Of a stretch of 37,218 bases of DNA, positions 21,106-30,298 are shown piece after piece (the first letter of the stretch is position 1; each line of letters starts with the position of its first letter). The position numbers and the translations under genes were made by a program. Source of the DNA: Paraburkholderia sp. C35 (GTDB taxonomy: Bacteria > Pseudomonadota > Gammaproteobacteria > Burkholderiales > Burkholderiaceae); the NCBI RefSeq assembly GCF_003121405.1, contig NZ_QBUY01000094.1, forward strand, positions 1-37,218. The letters are read 5' to 3'. A model generated the notes under the pieces. That model saw nothing but the letters and a program-made list of their open reading frames with translations. It did not search any database and was not told where the DNA came from.

Positions 21106-21767
21106 ACGTCGCCGTCGCGCGCGGCCAGTCTGATCAGCGTATCGCCGAAGCCGCCCCGCACTTTCGAAGCGATCCGCGCGCTCGTCACCACGCGCGGAGC
21201 CGCGCTCCAGGCAATGCGCGCGCCCGTCTCCACCAGCAGCCCGACTAAAGCCACATCCTCGCTGCAGGCCAGCGGCGGAAAGCCACCGGCACGGCAATAC
21301 GCGCGCGCCGATACGCCAAAATTGGCACCGTGCACGTGGCGGTGTCCATCGGCATTCAGATACGCGCGATAGAACGCGTCGCGGGTCAGGTGATCGTGCT
21401 CGCGCCAGTCTTCGACGATCACCGGGCCGCACACGGCTTCCGCATCGAGTGCGCGTTGCGCAACCAGCCAGTCCGGCGCAACGCGGCTGTCGGCATCAGT
21501 GAAGGCGAGCCAGCGCACGCCCTGCTCCAGCAAAGTCGCCGCGCCCGCCGCGCGCGCCTTGCCGACATTGCGCACTTCGAGCGCCAACGCATGCGCGTCG
21601 AAACCGCGCGCGATCGATGCCGAACCGTCCGTGCAGCTATCGAGCGCCACCACGATGCGCACGATTTCCCCGCGCAATTCGGGATGCGCCGCCGCGATCC
21701 GCGCCGCCTGCAGGCAATCGGCGAGCAGCGCTTCTTCGTCATGCGCGGGGATCACGATGCCGATCAT
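21075..21767 (-). CDS. Family 2 glycosyltransferase
   Basis: A 230-residue GT-A fold enzyme starting MIGIVIPAHDEEALLADCLQ. The nucleotide-sugar site is visible as VVALDSCTDGS and the metal-binding D-x-D as FTDADSRV; the acceptor/base region is GGFPPLACSEDVAL. No membrane helix is present, so it is probably cytosolic or peripheral. I start it at the ATG overlapping the methyltransferase stop (ATGA); the longer frame is a shadow of that gene. With the upstream dehydrogenase and methyltransferase it forms a three-gene operon of unknown product. Clusters of this composition, often with a PIG-L deacetylase (absent here), are familiar to me in proteobacteria. Confidence 0.85.
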   Translation of the reverse strand: MIGIVIPAHDEEALLADCLQAARIAAAHPELRGEIVRIVVALDSCTDGSASIARGFDAHALALEVRNVGKARAAGAATLLEQGVRWLAFTDADSRVAPDWLVAQRALDAEAVCGPVIVEDWREHDHLTRDAFYRAYLNADGHRHVHGANFGVSARAYCRAGGFPPLACSEDVALVGLLVETGARIAWSAAPRVVTSARIASKVRGGFGDTLIRLAARDGDVQPGVRGSLA

Positions 21768-22363
21768 GCCAACCCCTCGCACTGCGCGACCGATTGCCCA
21801 TCCTTGCTCCACACGTCGAGCAGCAGATCGTGCTCCGCGTGCCGAACAATTCCATTTAACGCGGGCAACGCGTCGAAGATGGCATGCACGTCGTCGGCCG
21901 TCTGCAGCTTGCCTTCGAACGGATGACGCCAGTGACACGCGACCAGCGTGCCGTCGGGCGTCAACGATTCGCACGCGCGTTGCGCGAGTTCCAGCGTCGC
22001 TTCGCGCGACAGGTAATAGCACAGCTCGCCAATCACGATCAGATCGAAGCGCGCGTCAGGCCATTGCGCGGGCATCGCGTGCTGTTCGACGGTCACGTGG
22101 CGATGTCCGCCGAGCCGTTCGCGCGCCAGCCGCACTGCGTGATCGCTGATGTCGCCTACCCGTAGACGCTCACAACGCGGCGCGAGCAATGCCGACAGCT
22201 CGCCGTTCGAGCATGCCGGTTCGAAGCCCGACCGATAGCGCTCGCGTGGCAGCGCAGCGAGGGTCAACAGACGCTTGCGCCGCTCATACCAGCTCGCGCG
22301 ATAGTCCCAGGGATCGTCGTCCTGGCGATACAGATCGTCGAAATAGGCAGCGGAGAATGACAT
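21764..22363 (-). CDS. NodS-like SAM-dependent methyltransferase
   Basis: A 199-residue class I methyltransferase. It starts MSFSAAYFDDLYRQDDDPWDYRASWYE, a pattern typical of NodS-like enzymes. The SAM motif I region is GFEPACSNGELSALLAPRC, followed by the acidic DISDHAVRLARERL (motif II) and FDLIVIGELCYYL (motif IV). The family N-methylates amino-sugar or similar nodulation-type oligosaccharide precursors in NodS itself; substrate here is unknown. It is preceded by the dehydrogenase stop by 15 bases and overlaps the glycosyltransferase start by three. Confidence 0.85.
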   Translation of the reverse strand: MSFSAAYFDDLYRQDDDPWDYRASWYERRKRLLTLAALPRERYRSGFEPACSNGELSALLAPRCERLRVGDISDHAVRLARERLGGHRHVTVEQHAMPAQWPDARFDLIVIGELCYYLSREATLELAQRACESLTPDGTLVACHWRHPFEGKLQTADDVHAIFDALPALNGIVRHAEHDLLLDVWSKDGQSVAQCEGLA

Positions 22364-22378
22364 GCGCTCGGCTCAGTC

Positions 22379-23563
22379 TTAGTAACCGGACGGATCGCGT
22401 CCGAGATTCCAGAGCCCGCCTGCGTCTCCGTCTTCGGTTGCCGCTTCCGCGGGTTCTGCGATCAACGTTTGCCCGAGCGCGCACTCGTCACGCTCGGCAT
22501 GGCTTTGCCGCAGGAACACGGGCAGATCGGCAATCGCGCGAGCGAACCATGGGTCGGTGCAGAACGGCACGGCACCGAGCGCACGCGACACATGCTCCAT
22601 CACCTGCGCGGCGGCCTGCTCCACCGCGACGCGCACGCGCAGCGCGCACTGCTGCGCGTCGTCGCCCGGATGCCCGTCGATCCATGCCGCCGATTCACGC
22701 AGCAACGCCGCCACTGCCGACAGTTCGGCATCGGCTGCGCCGAGATGCGCACATGCATGCGGCTCGGCGCGGCGTTTGACGGTATCGCGCAGCACCGATG
22801 TGAGTGCGGCGGCGCAGCCATACCAGCACGCGGCAATGCCCGCGCCGCCATGCCAGAAACCCGCACGCGACAGATACGCGCCCACGCCGCCAATCTGCAC
22901 GGCGCGCGCGCCATCGAAGCGCACTTCGCTCGTGCCCGTCGCGCGCATGCCGACTGCCTGCCAGCCGCTGGGGTCGATCGCGACATCGGGCTGCGACAGT
23001 TCGACGGCAGCCAACACTGGCTCGCCGTTGCGCCACGCCGTAACCAACGCATGCGTGACATGCGGGGCGCCCGAGCACCACTGCTTGACGCCTTCGAGTC
23101 GAAGCTCGCCACCGTCCCCGGCAGCAGGATGTGCAATCAGCTTCGCATCTGGCGGTTCAGCGGCCCATACGGCCCAATTGCCGTCGTCGGCGAGTTCGCT
23201 GCGGCCCAGTTCCGCGAGGATCGCGAGTGCATCGGTGTGACCTTCATACAGCTTCGCAAGCGACAGGTCGCAGGCCGCAACGGCTGCAAGACCGCGCCAG
23301 CGCGTCGCCGTTTCGCCATGGCCCGGCAGCGGCAGCCAGTCCATGCCGCGTGCGCGCAACGCATCGAGCGTGGCCGCGCGGCTCGCCGCGTCTTCGTCGG
23401 CGAAACGCACGCCCGCCAGATAGCGCTCGAGCGCTGGAACCAGCGCGTAGCGCTTCGGCTCGATGCCGGTATCGGGTTCCTCGTCGGACAGGCGCAGCCC
23501 GCTGTTGATGTACCACGCAGCGGGCGCAGCGCGCCGCAGGGGATCGTGGCCGATATCGTTCAT
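22379..23563 (-). CDS. Acyl-CoA dehydrogenase-like flavoprotein
   Basis: A 394-residue protein, starting at MNDIGHDPLRR where GGAGG lies at good spacing; the longer upstream frame has no ribosome site. The acyl-CoA dehydrogenase fold is suggested by the helical N-terminus, the middle beta-domain (ELRLEGVKQWCSGAPHVTHALVTA, GMRATGTSEVRFDG), and the helical C-terminal half (AADAELSAVAALLRESAAWID, SRALGAVPFCTDPWFARAIADLPVFLRQSH). It is a divergent family member; catalytic base not assigned. First gene of an operon with a methyltransferase and a glycosyltransferase, hence probably biosynthetic rather than beta-oxidation. Confidence 0.82.
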   Translation of the reverse strand: MNDIGHDPLRRAAPAAWYINSGLRLSDEEPDTGIEPKRYALVPALERYLAGVRFADEDAASRAATLDALRARGMDWLPLPGHGETATRWRGLAAVAACDLSLAKLYEGHTDALAILAELGRSELADDGNWAVWAAEPPDAKLIAHPAAGDGGELRLEGVKQWCSGAPHVTHALVTAWRNGEPVLAAVELSQPDVAIDPSGWQAVGMRATGTSEVRFDGARAVQIGGVGAYLSRAGFWHGGAGIAACWYGCAAALTSVLRDTVKRRAEPHACAHLGAADAELSAVAALLRESAAWIDGHPGDDAQQCALRVRVAVEQAAAQVMEHVSRALGAVPFCTDPWFARAIADLPVFLRQSHAERDECALGQTLIAEPAEAATEDGDAGGLWNLGRDPSGY

Positions 23564-23798
23564 GCGTACCTCCGTGGCAGCCGTGCAAGGGCAGTGGGAA
23601 CATCGCTGCACCCGTCGACATGACGGGCGCTCAACGGCGACGATGCAAGCGACGTGCCCATCGGCGTGCGCCTGGTCTGGCGCGCTGCTGTCTTGCGTTG
23701 ATCCGCATGGCCAGTGCTCATACGGCATGGCGCTTGCGTGCGCGTAGGCAGGCGCATGCGTTCACCGCGCCGGCGAACCCGACGAAGAAGAGGACACC

Positions 23799-25367
23799 AT
23801 GGCCAACACTCCGAACCTGCAGGAAGCCGCCCTGCTCTCCGATCTCGCTGATCACGGCATGAAGCGTGTCGAGGTGAACGGCATCCCCATTCTTCTGATC
23901 CGCGACGGCGACGCCGTGCATGCGTACGGAGCCGACTGTCCGCACGCCGGGGCACCGCTCGAACAGGGTGCGATATGCAATGGGCGGCTTATCTGTCCGT
24001 GGCACAAAGGCACGTTCGAGATCGCGACGGGCGCGCTGGTCGAGCCGCCCGCGTTGCTGCCGCTGACGCGTTATCCCGTGCGCGTCGACAAGGATCAGGT
24101 GCTGGTCGACAGCGCGTCGCCCGAGCCGTCGAAAATCGTCACGTCGGTTGCGGACAGGCGCACCTTCGCCATATCCGGTGCGGGTGCGGCGGGTGCGGCT
24201 GCGTGTGCTGCATTGCGCGAAGCCGGTTTCGCCGGGCGCATCGTGTTGATCGACCGCGAACCGCGCACGCCTTACGACCGGACCGTGTTGAGCAAATTCG
24301 TGCCGTCGGGTGAGATGTCTGTGGACGATATTCCACCGCTGCTACCCGACGATTTCTTCGCTACACACGCCATCGACATGATCCAGGCCGACGTCACTGC
24401 GCTCGATGCAGCGGCGCGGCGCATCGACATCGGCAGCGCGCCATCGCTTCATTACGATGCTGCCCTTATCGCAACGGGCGGCACACCGAAACGGCTGTCG
24501 CTGCAGGGCGCCGATGCCGCCGGCGTAAAGGCGCGCATCTGCCTTTTGCGCAACCGCGACGATGCACGGCACCTGGTCGATACGGCAGAGCAAGGTCAGC
24601 ACGCGCTGGTGCTGGGCGCGAGTTTTGTCGGGCTGGAAGTGGCGTCCGCGTTGCGCGAGCGCAAGCTGCGCGTCACCGTGGTTTCGCCAGGCAATGTCCC
24701 GTTCGAAAAACAGTTTGGCCCTGAACTGGGACGGCTTTTCATGCGGCTGCACGAAGCGCATGGCGTGCGGCTCAAGATGGGCCGTCATGCCCGATCGGTC
24801 GGCGCGGGCGGCGCCGATGGCGCATTGCGCGTGACGCTCGACAACAACGAGACGGTGGCGTGCGATTTCATCGTGGCGGGCATCGGTGTGATACCGGCGA
24901 CGGATTTTATCGAAGGCATTGCGCGTAACGACGACAGAAGCGTGAATGTCGACAGTACGATGCGCGTCGCCGACGGACTCTATGCAGCGGGCGACATTGC
25001 GCGCTTCGAATGGCCTTCGCCCGGCAGCGCGCGCGTGCGGATCGAGCACTGGCGCGTGGCCCAACAACAGGCGCGCATCGCCGCCCATGCGATGCTCGGC
25101 ATCGCGCCGAAAGAATCCTTCGTGCCGTACTTCTGGACCTATCACTTTGGCAAGACCTTTGAATACCTCGGTCACGCGACGCACTGGGACGAAACGAAGT
25201 TCACGGGCACACCGGACGCATTCGAATTCATCGCCCTGCTGGGAGAAAAAGGCAAGCTGGTGGCAGCGCTAGGCTGCAATCGCGAGAAGCAGACGGGCAT
25301 GCTGGTCGAAGCGATGCGCAAACCACTCGATCTCGCGGACGCCATGCAGATCGCCGAAGCGGCTTGA
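23799..25367 (+). CDS. Rieske/FAD-dependent oxidoreductase (AIF type)
   Basis: A 522-residue protein. The N-terminal Rieske domain has C47-P-H49 (DCPHAGAPLEQG) and C66-P-W-H69 (CPWHKGTF) for a 2Fe-2S cluster. The FAD/NAD(P)H-dependent reductase follows, with FAD-binding GAGAAGAAA (127-135), NAD-binding VLGASFVGLEVASAL, the YAAGDIARF FAD motif, and a C-terminal reductase domain. The layout is that of AIFM3-like or ferredoxin-reductase-like proteins that move electrons from NAD(P)H to a partner oxygenase or monooxygenase. It is divergent from the acyl-CoA dehydrogenase operon with a shared promoter region (23564-23798). Confidence 0.92.
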   Translation: MANTPNLQEAALLSDLADHGMKRVEVNGIPILLIRDGDAVHAYGADCPHAGAPLEQGAICNGRLICPWHKGTFEIATGALVEPPALLPLTRYPVRVDKDQVLVDSASPEPSKIVTSVADRRTFAISGAGAAGAAACAALREAGFAGRIVLIDREPRTPYDRTVLSKFVPSGEMSVDDIPPLLPDDFFATHAIDMIQADVTALDAAARRIDIGSAPSLHYDAALIATGGTPKRLSLQGADAAGVKARICLLRNRDDARHLVDTAEQGQHALVLGASFVGLEVASALRERKLRVTVVSPGNVPFEKQFGPELGRLFMRLHEAHGVRLKMGRHARSVGAGGADGALRVTLDNNETVACDFIVAGIGVIPATDFIEGIARNDDRSVNVDSTMRVADGLYAAGDIARFEWPSPGSARVRIEHWRVAQQQARIAAHAMLGIAPKESFVPYFWTYHFGKTFEYLGHATHWDETKFTGTPDAFEFIALLGEKGKLVAALGCNREKQTGMLVEAMRKPLDLADAMQIAEAA

Positions 25368-25731
25368 ACTCATCGATGCGATGCCCGGCACGTTGCTCGA
25401 TGGAGAAATATCGCTTCACGCAGCGCACAACGGCTTGCAAGGAAAACGTGCGCTGAAAGATCTACATTCGTATGTGAAAGGCTTGCACGCGATGCACGCC
25501 AACATGCGCAATACGCGTACATGACGCAATATCAGCGAGTTCTCACCGTCCCGCGTTGCGCGACGCGTTACCGTCCGACGTGCAGTGCAACACGCGTGTG
25601 CATATTGCATCGGATCATTTGTCGCTGGCCGCGCGGCGCGCACGGGAGCATCATGGATAGTTCGCGGTGAAGCGCAGGTGCACCGCTTGCGCGCTCTGCG
25701 GGTTCGCTCAACTTTCTTCATGGAGTAGCCA
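25368..25731 (+). other. Gap without a recognisable gene
   Basis: These 364 bases between the Rieske/FAD oxidoreductase and the small acidic gene hold no convincing coding region and no clear hairpin or repeat. They presumably include the promoter of the small gene. Confidence 0.5.
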
Positions 25732-25893
25732 ATGGTCAGAAAGAATTACGCCCCGGACGAAAACGCCCCACGCCAGCCGTATGCGGACAAGGATGCGGGC
25801 GTCGGCATGGGCAGGATCTCGCTCGACGACGATGACGACCTCGAGGACGATCTGGACGATGAAGAAGAGGACGATGCAGAGGGCACGCGTTAA
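25732..25893 (+). CDS. 53-residue highly acidic protein
   Basis: A short protein with GGAG before its ATG. It starts MVRKNYAPDENAPRQPYADKD and continues through GMGRISL into a run dominated by Asp and Glu, ending AEGTR. The acidic C-terminal tail suggests a disordered, protein- or metal-interacting peptide. Codon use and the ribosome site support a real gene. Function unknown; it faces the histidine kinase gene tail to tail. Confidence 0.72.
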   Translation: MVRKNYAPDENAPRQPYADKDAGVGMGRISLDDDDDLEDDLDDEEEDDAEGTR

Positions 25894-25936
25894 AGACAAC
25901 GCGAAGCGCATGACGAAAGCGCAATGAAAGCACCCG

Positions 25937-25959
25937 GCGCGCGGCACGATACCGCGCGC
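25937..25959 (+). terminator. GC hairpin between convergent genes
   Basis: GCGCGCGG (25937-25944) pairs perfectly with CCGCGCGC (25952-25959). It lies between the ends of the acidic-protein gene and the kinase gene, as expected for a shared terminator, but there is no T-run. Confidence 0.35.
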
Positions 25960-26016
25960 TGTCTTATGACCAATTCGCTTCCGATCAAACCGCAAACAAA
26001 GAAGCGCCGCCAGAAC

Positions 26017-28446
26017 CTACCCTTCGAGCGCGCCTTCCAGTTGCTCAAACGAATAAGGCTTGCGCAACGACTTCCAGACGAACGGCAACGAAGTCTCACG
26101 CAACGGCGTGTCCAATCCCGAAGAAAATACCACCCGCCTCACAGCCCGCAATGCCACCGCCGCCCGCGCGAGATCGATCCCCGACATCCCCGGCAACGTG
26201 AGATCCGCCAACAGCACATCGAACGGATGCAATTGCAGGCGCTGCAGCGCTTCTTCCGCGTTACCCGCCGCTTCCCATTTGTGTCCGAGCAAGGTCAGCA
26301 ATTCACACAACGCATCGCGCGCATCGCGATCATCCTCGACGACGAAAATATGCAGCTTGCGCGACAGATCGGCTGTCTCCACATCATGCGCGCCGCGTGC
26401 CGCGCCATCGAATACATCGCGGATCTTGCGCGCCAGTTGCGAGCGGCTATACGGTTTCTGCAGCAGATCCGCGCCACCGCGCAATTGCGCATCCAGCCCC
26501 ATCGTGTCGCGCGTGTGGCCCGACGTAAACAGCACCTTCAACGCAGGCCGCATCAGCATCGCCTGACGCGCCATTTCAGGACTCAGCAATGGGCCCGGCA
26601 TCACGACATCGCTAAACAGGAGATCGACTTTCGCGCCGGAGCGCAGCACGGTCAGCGCTTCCGTCGCATCGTTCGCGGTCAGCACGCCGTAGCCAAGCTG
26701 CGACAGCATGTCGACCACGGTCAACTGCACGCGCCTGTCGTCTTCGACGACCAGCACGGTCTCGCCGCCGCGCAGGCGCTCTTCCGATTCAGGCTCGCTC
26801 TGCACGACAGGCCGCACCACGGGTGTATCGAGCGAACGCGGCAGATAGATCGTCACTGTAGTGCCGACGTCCGGCGTGCTCGCCAGCTCGATATGTCCGC
26901 CGCTTTGCAGCACGAAACCATAGGCCATGCTCAAGCCCAGCCCCGTGCCGAGACCTTCCGGCTTGGTGGTGAAAAACGGATCGAAGGCGCGCTCGGCGAT
27001 ATCGGCGCTCATGCCCGTGCCTGTGTCGGTGACGGTCATCTTCACGTACTCGCCCGGCTCGAGTTGTGCGGCCGTCGCAACGGGCTTGTCGAGCACGGCA
27101 TTCGACAGACCGAAAGTCAGCGTGCCGCCCTCGGGCATCGCATCGCGTGAATTGATGGCCAGATTGAGTACGACGTTTTCCAGCTGGTGCGTATCGACGA
27201 GCACGTTCCACAACTCGCCTTCCGCATGCGATTCGTGGATTCGCACCCGCACGCGTTCGCCCAGCGCACGGCGCAGCAGGTCTTCCATGCCGTGCAACAC
27301 AGTGCCGAAATTGCCCGGCACCGGTTGCAGCGCCTGCCGGCGTCCAAACGCGAGCAGTTGCGCCGCGAGCTTCGAGCCGCGTTCGACGGCCTCGATCGCG
27401 CGGCCCACGCGAGCCCGGCTCCATGCATCCTCGTGACGTGTGCCGAGCAGTTCCAGATTGCCGCGCAACACCTGCAGCACGTTGTTGAAGTCGTGGGCGA
27501 CGCCGCCCGTGAGCTTGCCGAGCGCTTCCATCTTTTGCGACTGGAATAGCGCGTTGCGCGTCTGGTCGAGCAGTTCCGCCGCCTGACGCCGTTCGGTGAT
27601 GTCGCGCGTGATTTTGGCGAAGCCGATCAGCACGCCCTCTTCGTCGCGAATCGCATCGATCACCACGTGCGCCCAGAAACGGCTGCCGTCGCGCCGCACG
27701 CGCCAGCCTTCCGCTTCCCAGCGACCCTCGCGCGCGGCCGTGGCAAGACCGCGCTGCGGCACACCCGACGCCGCATCTTCCGGCGTGTAGAAGCAGGAGA
27801 AATGCTTGCCGATGATCTGTTCGTCGGTATAACCCTTGATGCGCCGCGCACCCGGATTCCAGTTGGTGACGCAGCCTTCCGGCGACAGCATGAAAATCGC
27901 GTAGTCGTTCACGCCTTGCACCAGCAGGCGGAAACGCCGGTCGCTTTCCAGCGCGGCGTCGGTGGCGCTTTTCTTGTCGCTGATGTCGCGCACGACGCGG
28001 CCGTAGCCGAGCAGTTCGCCATCGCTCGCGTAGAGCGCCGTCACGATCACGTTGGCCCAGAACAGGCTGCCGTCCTTGCGCACGCGCCAGCCTTCCATTT
28101 CGTAGCGGCCGTCTTCGCGTGCACGCTGCAGTCCGAGTTCGGGCAAACCCTCGCGCTGGTCTTCTTCGGTGTACATCACGCGCACGTGCTTGCCGAGAAT
28201 CTCGCCAGGCTGGTAGCCCTGTATCGTCTGACCGCCACGGTTCCAGCTGATGATCGTGCCATCCGGCGCAAGCGCGAAGATCGAATAGTCGGTCGTGGAT
28301 TCGGCCCACAGGCGCAGCCATTCGCGGCTGAAATTGTCGGCGCGCGCGCTCGCGCCGCGCGCCACGCCGTTCGGGTTTGCGTGCGGTTCGGGTGGCACCG
28401 CGTGCTCGCCTGCCGCGTTGCCGGTGTCGTTGTCTTTGTCGCTCAT
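26017..28446 (-). CDS. Hybrid sensor histidine kinase (PAS-PAS-HisKA-HATPase-REC-REC)
   Basis: An 809-residue cytosolic sensor without membrane helices. Two PAS domains (about 45-155 and 170-285) both carry the family pattern (SIFALAPDGTIISWN, AIFMLSPEGCVTNWN) and end in a PAC segment. HisKA has H318 in GGVAHDFNNVLQ, a subtype related to NtrB-like kinases. The ATPase shows N-box NLAINSRDAMP (about 428-438), G1 DTGTGM (474-479) and G2 GLGTGLGLSM. Two receiver domains follow, with D613 (FSDVVMPG) and D748 (LADLTLPG). All phospho-sites are present. No output domain or partner response regulator is adjacent. PAS ligand unknown (redox, light or small molecule). Confidence 0.93.
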   Translation of the reverse strand: MSDKDNDTGNAAGEHAVPPEPHANPNGVARGASARADNFSREWLRLWAESTTDYSIFALAPDGTIISWNRGGQTIQGYQPGEILGKHVRVMYTEEDQREGLPELGLQRAREDGRYEMEGWRVRKDGSLFWANVIVTALYASDGELLGYGRVVRDISDKKSATDAALESDRRFRLLVQGVNDYAIFMLSPEGCVTNWNPGARRIKGYTDEQIIGKHFSCFYTPEDAASGVPQRGLATAAREGRWEAEGWRVRRDGSRFWAHVVIDAIRDEEGVLIGFAKITRDITERRQAAELLDQTRNALFQSQKMEALGKLTGGVAHDFNNVLQVLRGNLELLGTRHEDAWSRARVGRAIEAVERGSKLAAQLLAFGRRQALQPVPGNFGTVLHGMEDLLRRALGERVRVRIHESHAEGELWNVLVDTHQLENVVLNLAINSRDAMPEGGTLTFGLSNAVLDKPVATAAQLEPGEYVKMTVTDTGTGMSADIAERAFDPFFTTKPEGLGTGLGLSMAYGFVLQSGGHIELASTPDVGTTVTIYLPRSLDTPVVRPVVQSEPESEERLRGGETVLVVEDDRRVQLTVVDMLSQLGYGVLTANDATEALTVLRSGAKVDLLFSDVVMPGPLLSPEMARQAMLMRPALKVLFTSGHTRDTMGLDAQLRGGADLLQKPYSRSQLARKIRDVFDGAARGAHDVETADLSRKLHIFVVEDDRDARDALCELLTLLGHKWEAAGNAEEALQRLQLHPFDVLLADLTLPGMSGIDLARAAVALRAVRRVVFSSGLDTPLRETSLPFVWKSLRKPYSFEQLEGALEG

Positions 28447-28540
28447 TGCGCGTTTTCTGGCCTCTCTGCGCGGTTATTGTATAAGCACAGACAGACGGCG
28501 GGCATGCGGATCAAACCCTGATGCCCTTTATGCAAACGCT

Positions 28541-29050
28541 TCACAGCGGAAATTTCGTAGTCGACAGGATTTCCTTGAGCACCATGAAGCTGCGGATCTG
28601 CCGCACGCCCGGCAGGTATAGCAGTTGCTCGGCGTGCAGCCGGTTGAAGCTCTCGCTGTCGCGCGTGCGCACCAGCATGAAGTAATCGAACTCGCCTGTC
28701 ACCGTGTGACATTCCATGCAGCCCGAGACCTTTTGCGCAGCCTTTTCAAATGCTGCGAAGGTATCGGGCGTCGAGCGATCCAGCACGACGCCGATCACCA
28801 CCAGCATGCCCGCGCCGACCGCTTTCGGATCGAGCAGCGCGACGGTGGCGCGGATCATCCCCATTTCCTTCAGACGTTCCACGCGACGCAGGCACGCAGG
28901 CGCACTCAGCTTGACCTTCGCGGCCAGCGCGACGTTCGAGATCGATGCATCCTGTTGAAGCTGCTTGAGGATCGCGCGATCGATTCGATCGAGCTGCGAA
29001 AGCGGCGTGACTTCCTCGACAGACTGCTGGCGTAATTTTGTTGCGCACAT
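28541..29050 (-). CDS. acdR: Lrp/AsnC-family regulator of ACC deaminase
   Basis: A 169-residue Lrp-type protein. The N-terminal helix-turn-helix reads LDRIDRAILKQLQQDASISNVALAAKVKLSAPACLRRVERL; the C-terminal effector (RAM) domain is DAYFMLVRTRDSE-like, here GEFDYFMLVRTRDSESFNRL. It lies divergently next to the ACC deaminase gene, the known acdR-acdS layout in which AcdR activates acdS when ACC is present. I start it at MCATKLRQQS; an upstream frame adds 28 residues without a better ribosome site. The regulatory role is inferred from synteny and family. Confidence 0.88.
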   Translation of the reverse strand: MCATKLRQQSVEEVTPLSQLDRIDRAILKQLQQDASISNVALAAKVKLSAPACLRRVERLKEMGMIRATVALLDPKAVGAGMLVVIGVVLDRSTPDTFAAFEKAAQKVSGCMECHTVTGEFDYFMLVRTRDSESFNRLHAEQLLYLPGVRQIRSFMVLKEILSTTKFPL

Positions 29051-29207
29051 GATAGTTTTCAGGAAACGAATAAAGGTAAAGATGACGTGATTCGTTTTTA
29101 AAGTATCTTTATGCGATTTATTTCGCAAGCTCATTTCGCGAGGTCTTTTCTATCATGTCTGTCAGCGCGGCACCGTTCGCGCCTTCCACAGACAACGGAC
29201 CTCGACC
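29051..29207 (+). promoter_or_regulatory. Divergent acdR-acdS control region
   Basis: An AT-rich 157-base intergenic region between divergent acdR and acdS. It includes a near-direct repeat ATTTCGC (within 29115-29145) and AT-rich patches that would suit an Lrp-type binding region. No exact operator can be defined by eye. Confidence 0.5.
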
Positions 29208-30224
29208 ATGAACCTGCAACGTTTCCCCCGCTATCCCCTCACCTTCGGACCGACGCCGATCCAGCCGCTGACGCGCCTCTCCGAGTATCTCGGCGGCAAG
29301 GTGCAGCTGTATGCGAAGCGCGAGGATTGCAACAGCGGTCTCGCGTTCGGCGGCAACAAGACGCGCAAGCTCGAATACCTGATTCCGGAAGCGCTTGCGC
29401 AAGGCTGCGACACGCTTGTGTCGATCGGCGGCATCCAGTCGAACCAGACGCGCCAGGTGGCTGCCGTGGCCGCGCATCTGGGCATGAAGTGCGTGCTGGT
29501 GCAGGAGAACTGGGTCAACTACCACGACGCCGTCTATGACCGGGTCGGCAATATCCAGATGTCGCGCATCATGGGCGCGGACGTGCGCCTCGTGGCGGAC
29601 GGTTTCGACATCGGCTTTCGCAAGAGCTGGGAAGATGCGCTCGATAGCGTGCGTGCAGCGGGCGGCAAGCCGTACGCGATTCCCGCCGGCTGCTCGGATC
29701 ACCCGCTCGGCGGGTTGGGTTTCGTCGGCTTCGCCGAAGAAGTGCGGCAGCAGGAAGCCGAACTGGGCTTCAAGTTCGATTACATCGTCGTGTGTTCGGT
29801 GACGGGCAGCACGCAGGCGGGCATGGTGGTCGGCTTTGCAGCAGATGGCCGCGCGGATCGCGTGATCGGCATCGACGCATCGGCGAAACCCGAGCAGACG
29901 CGCGAGCAGATCACGCGTATCGCCCGAAAGACTGCCGAACAGGTCGATCTCGGCCGTGACATCACGGCCCAGGACATCGTGCTCGACACACGCTATGGCG
30001 GCCCGGAATACGGTTTGCCGAACGAAGGCACGCTCGAGGCGATCCGCCTGTGCGCGCGGCTCGAAGGCGTGCTGACCGATCCTGTCTATGAAGGCAAGTC
30101 GATGCACGGCATGATCGACAAGGTGCGGCGCGGTGAATTCCCGGAAGGCTCGAAGGTGCTGTACGCGCATCTGGGCGGCGTGCCGGCACTGAACGCGTAT
30201 AGCTTCATCTTCCGGGAAGGTTGA
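29208..30224 (+). CDS. acdS: 1-aminocyclopropane-1-carboxylate deaminase
   Basis: A 338-residue PLP enzyme that opens ACC, the ethylene precursor of plants, to 2-oxobutanoate and ammonia. K51 in GGNKTRKLEY carries PLP and S78 lies in GGIQSNQTRQ. The residues that separate true ACC deaminases from D-cysteine desulfhydrases are present: E295 (VYEGKS) and L322 (HLGGVPALN), with Y294 beside the former. Length is exactly that of the family. It lies divergent from acdR, an Lrp-type regulator. It marks a plant-associated lifestyle, because it lowers ethylene stress in roots. Confidence 0.97.
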   Translation: MNLQRFPRYPLTFGPTPIQPLTRLSEYLGGKVQLYAKREDCNSGLAFGGNKTRKLEYLIPEALAQGCDTLVSIGGIQSNQTRQVAAVAAHLGMKCVLVQENWVNYHDAVYDRVGNIQMSRIMGADVRLVADGFDIGFRKSWEDALDSVRAAGGKPYAIPAGCSDHPLGGLGFVGFAEEVRQQEAELGFKFDYIVVCSVTGSTQAGMVVGFAADGRADRVIGIDASAKPEQTREQITRIARKTAEQVDLGRDITAQDIVLDTRYGGPEYGLPNEGTLEAIRLCARLEGVLTDPVYEGKSMHGMIDKVRRGEFPEGSKVLYAHLGGVPALNAYSFIFREG

Positions 30225-30298
30225 GCGCGTGGCGTTTTATATCGGCGATCTCGTCGATGCAAAACGCCGCAGCAGTAAAACTGCAATGCAGCAAAACA

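Noticed and set aside
24342..25184. A 280-residue minus-strand frame opposite the Rieske/FAD oxidoreductase
   Set aside because: Antisense shadow of a gene with clear cofactor motifs; its sequence shows no family pattern.
26789..28321. A 510-residue open frame on the minus strand inside the histidine kinase gene
   Set aside because: It lies in another frame of the strongly supported kinase gene, is Arg-rich as expected of a GC-rich shadow frame, and has no ribosome site.
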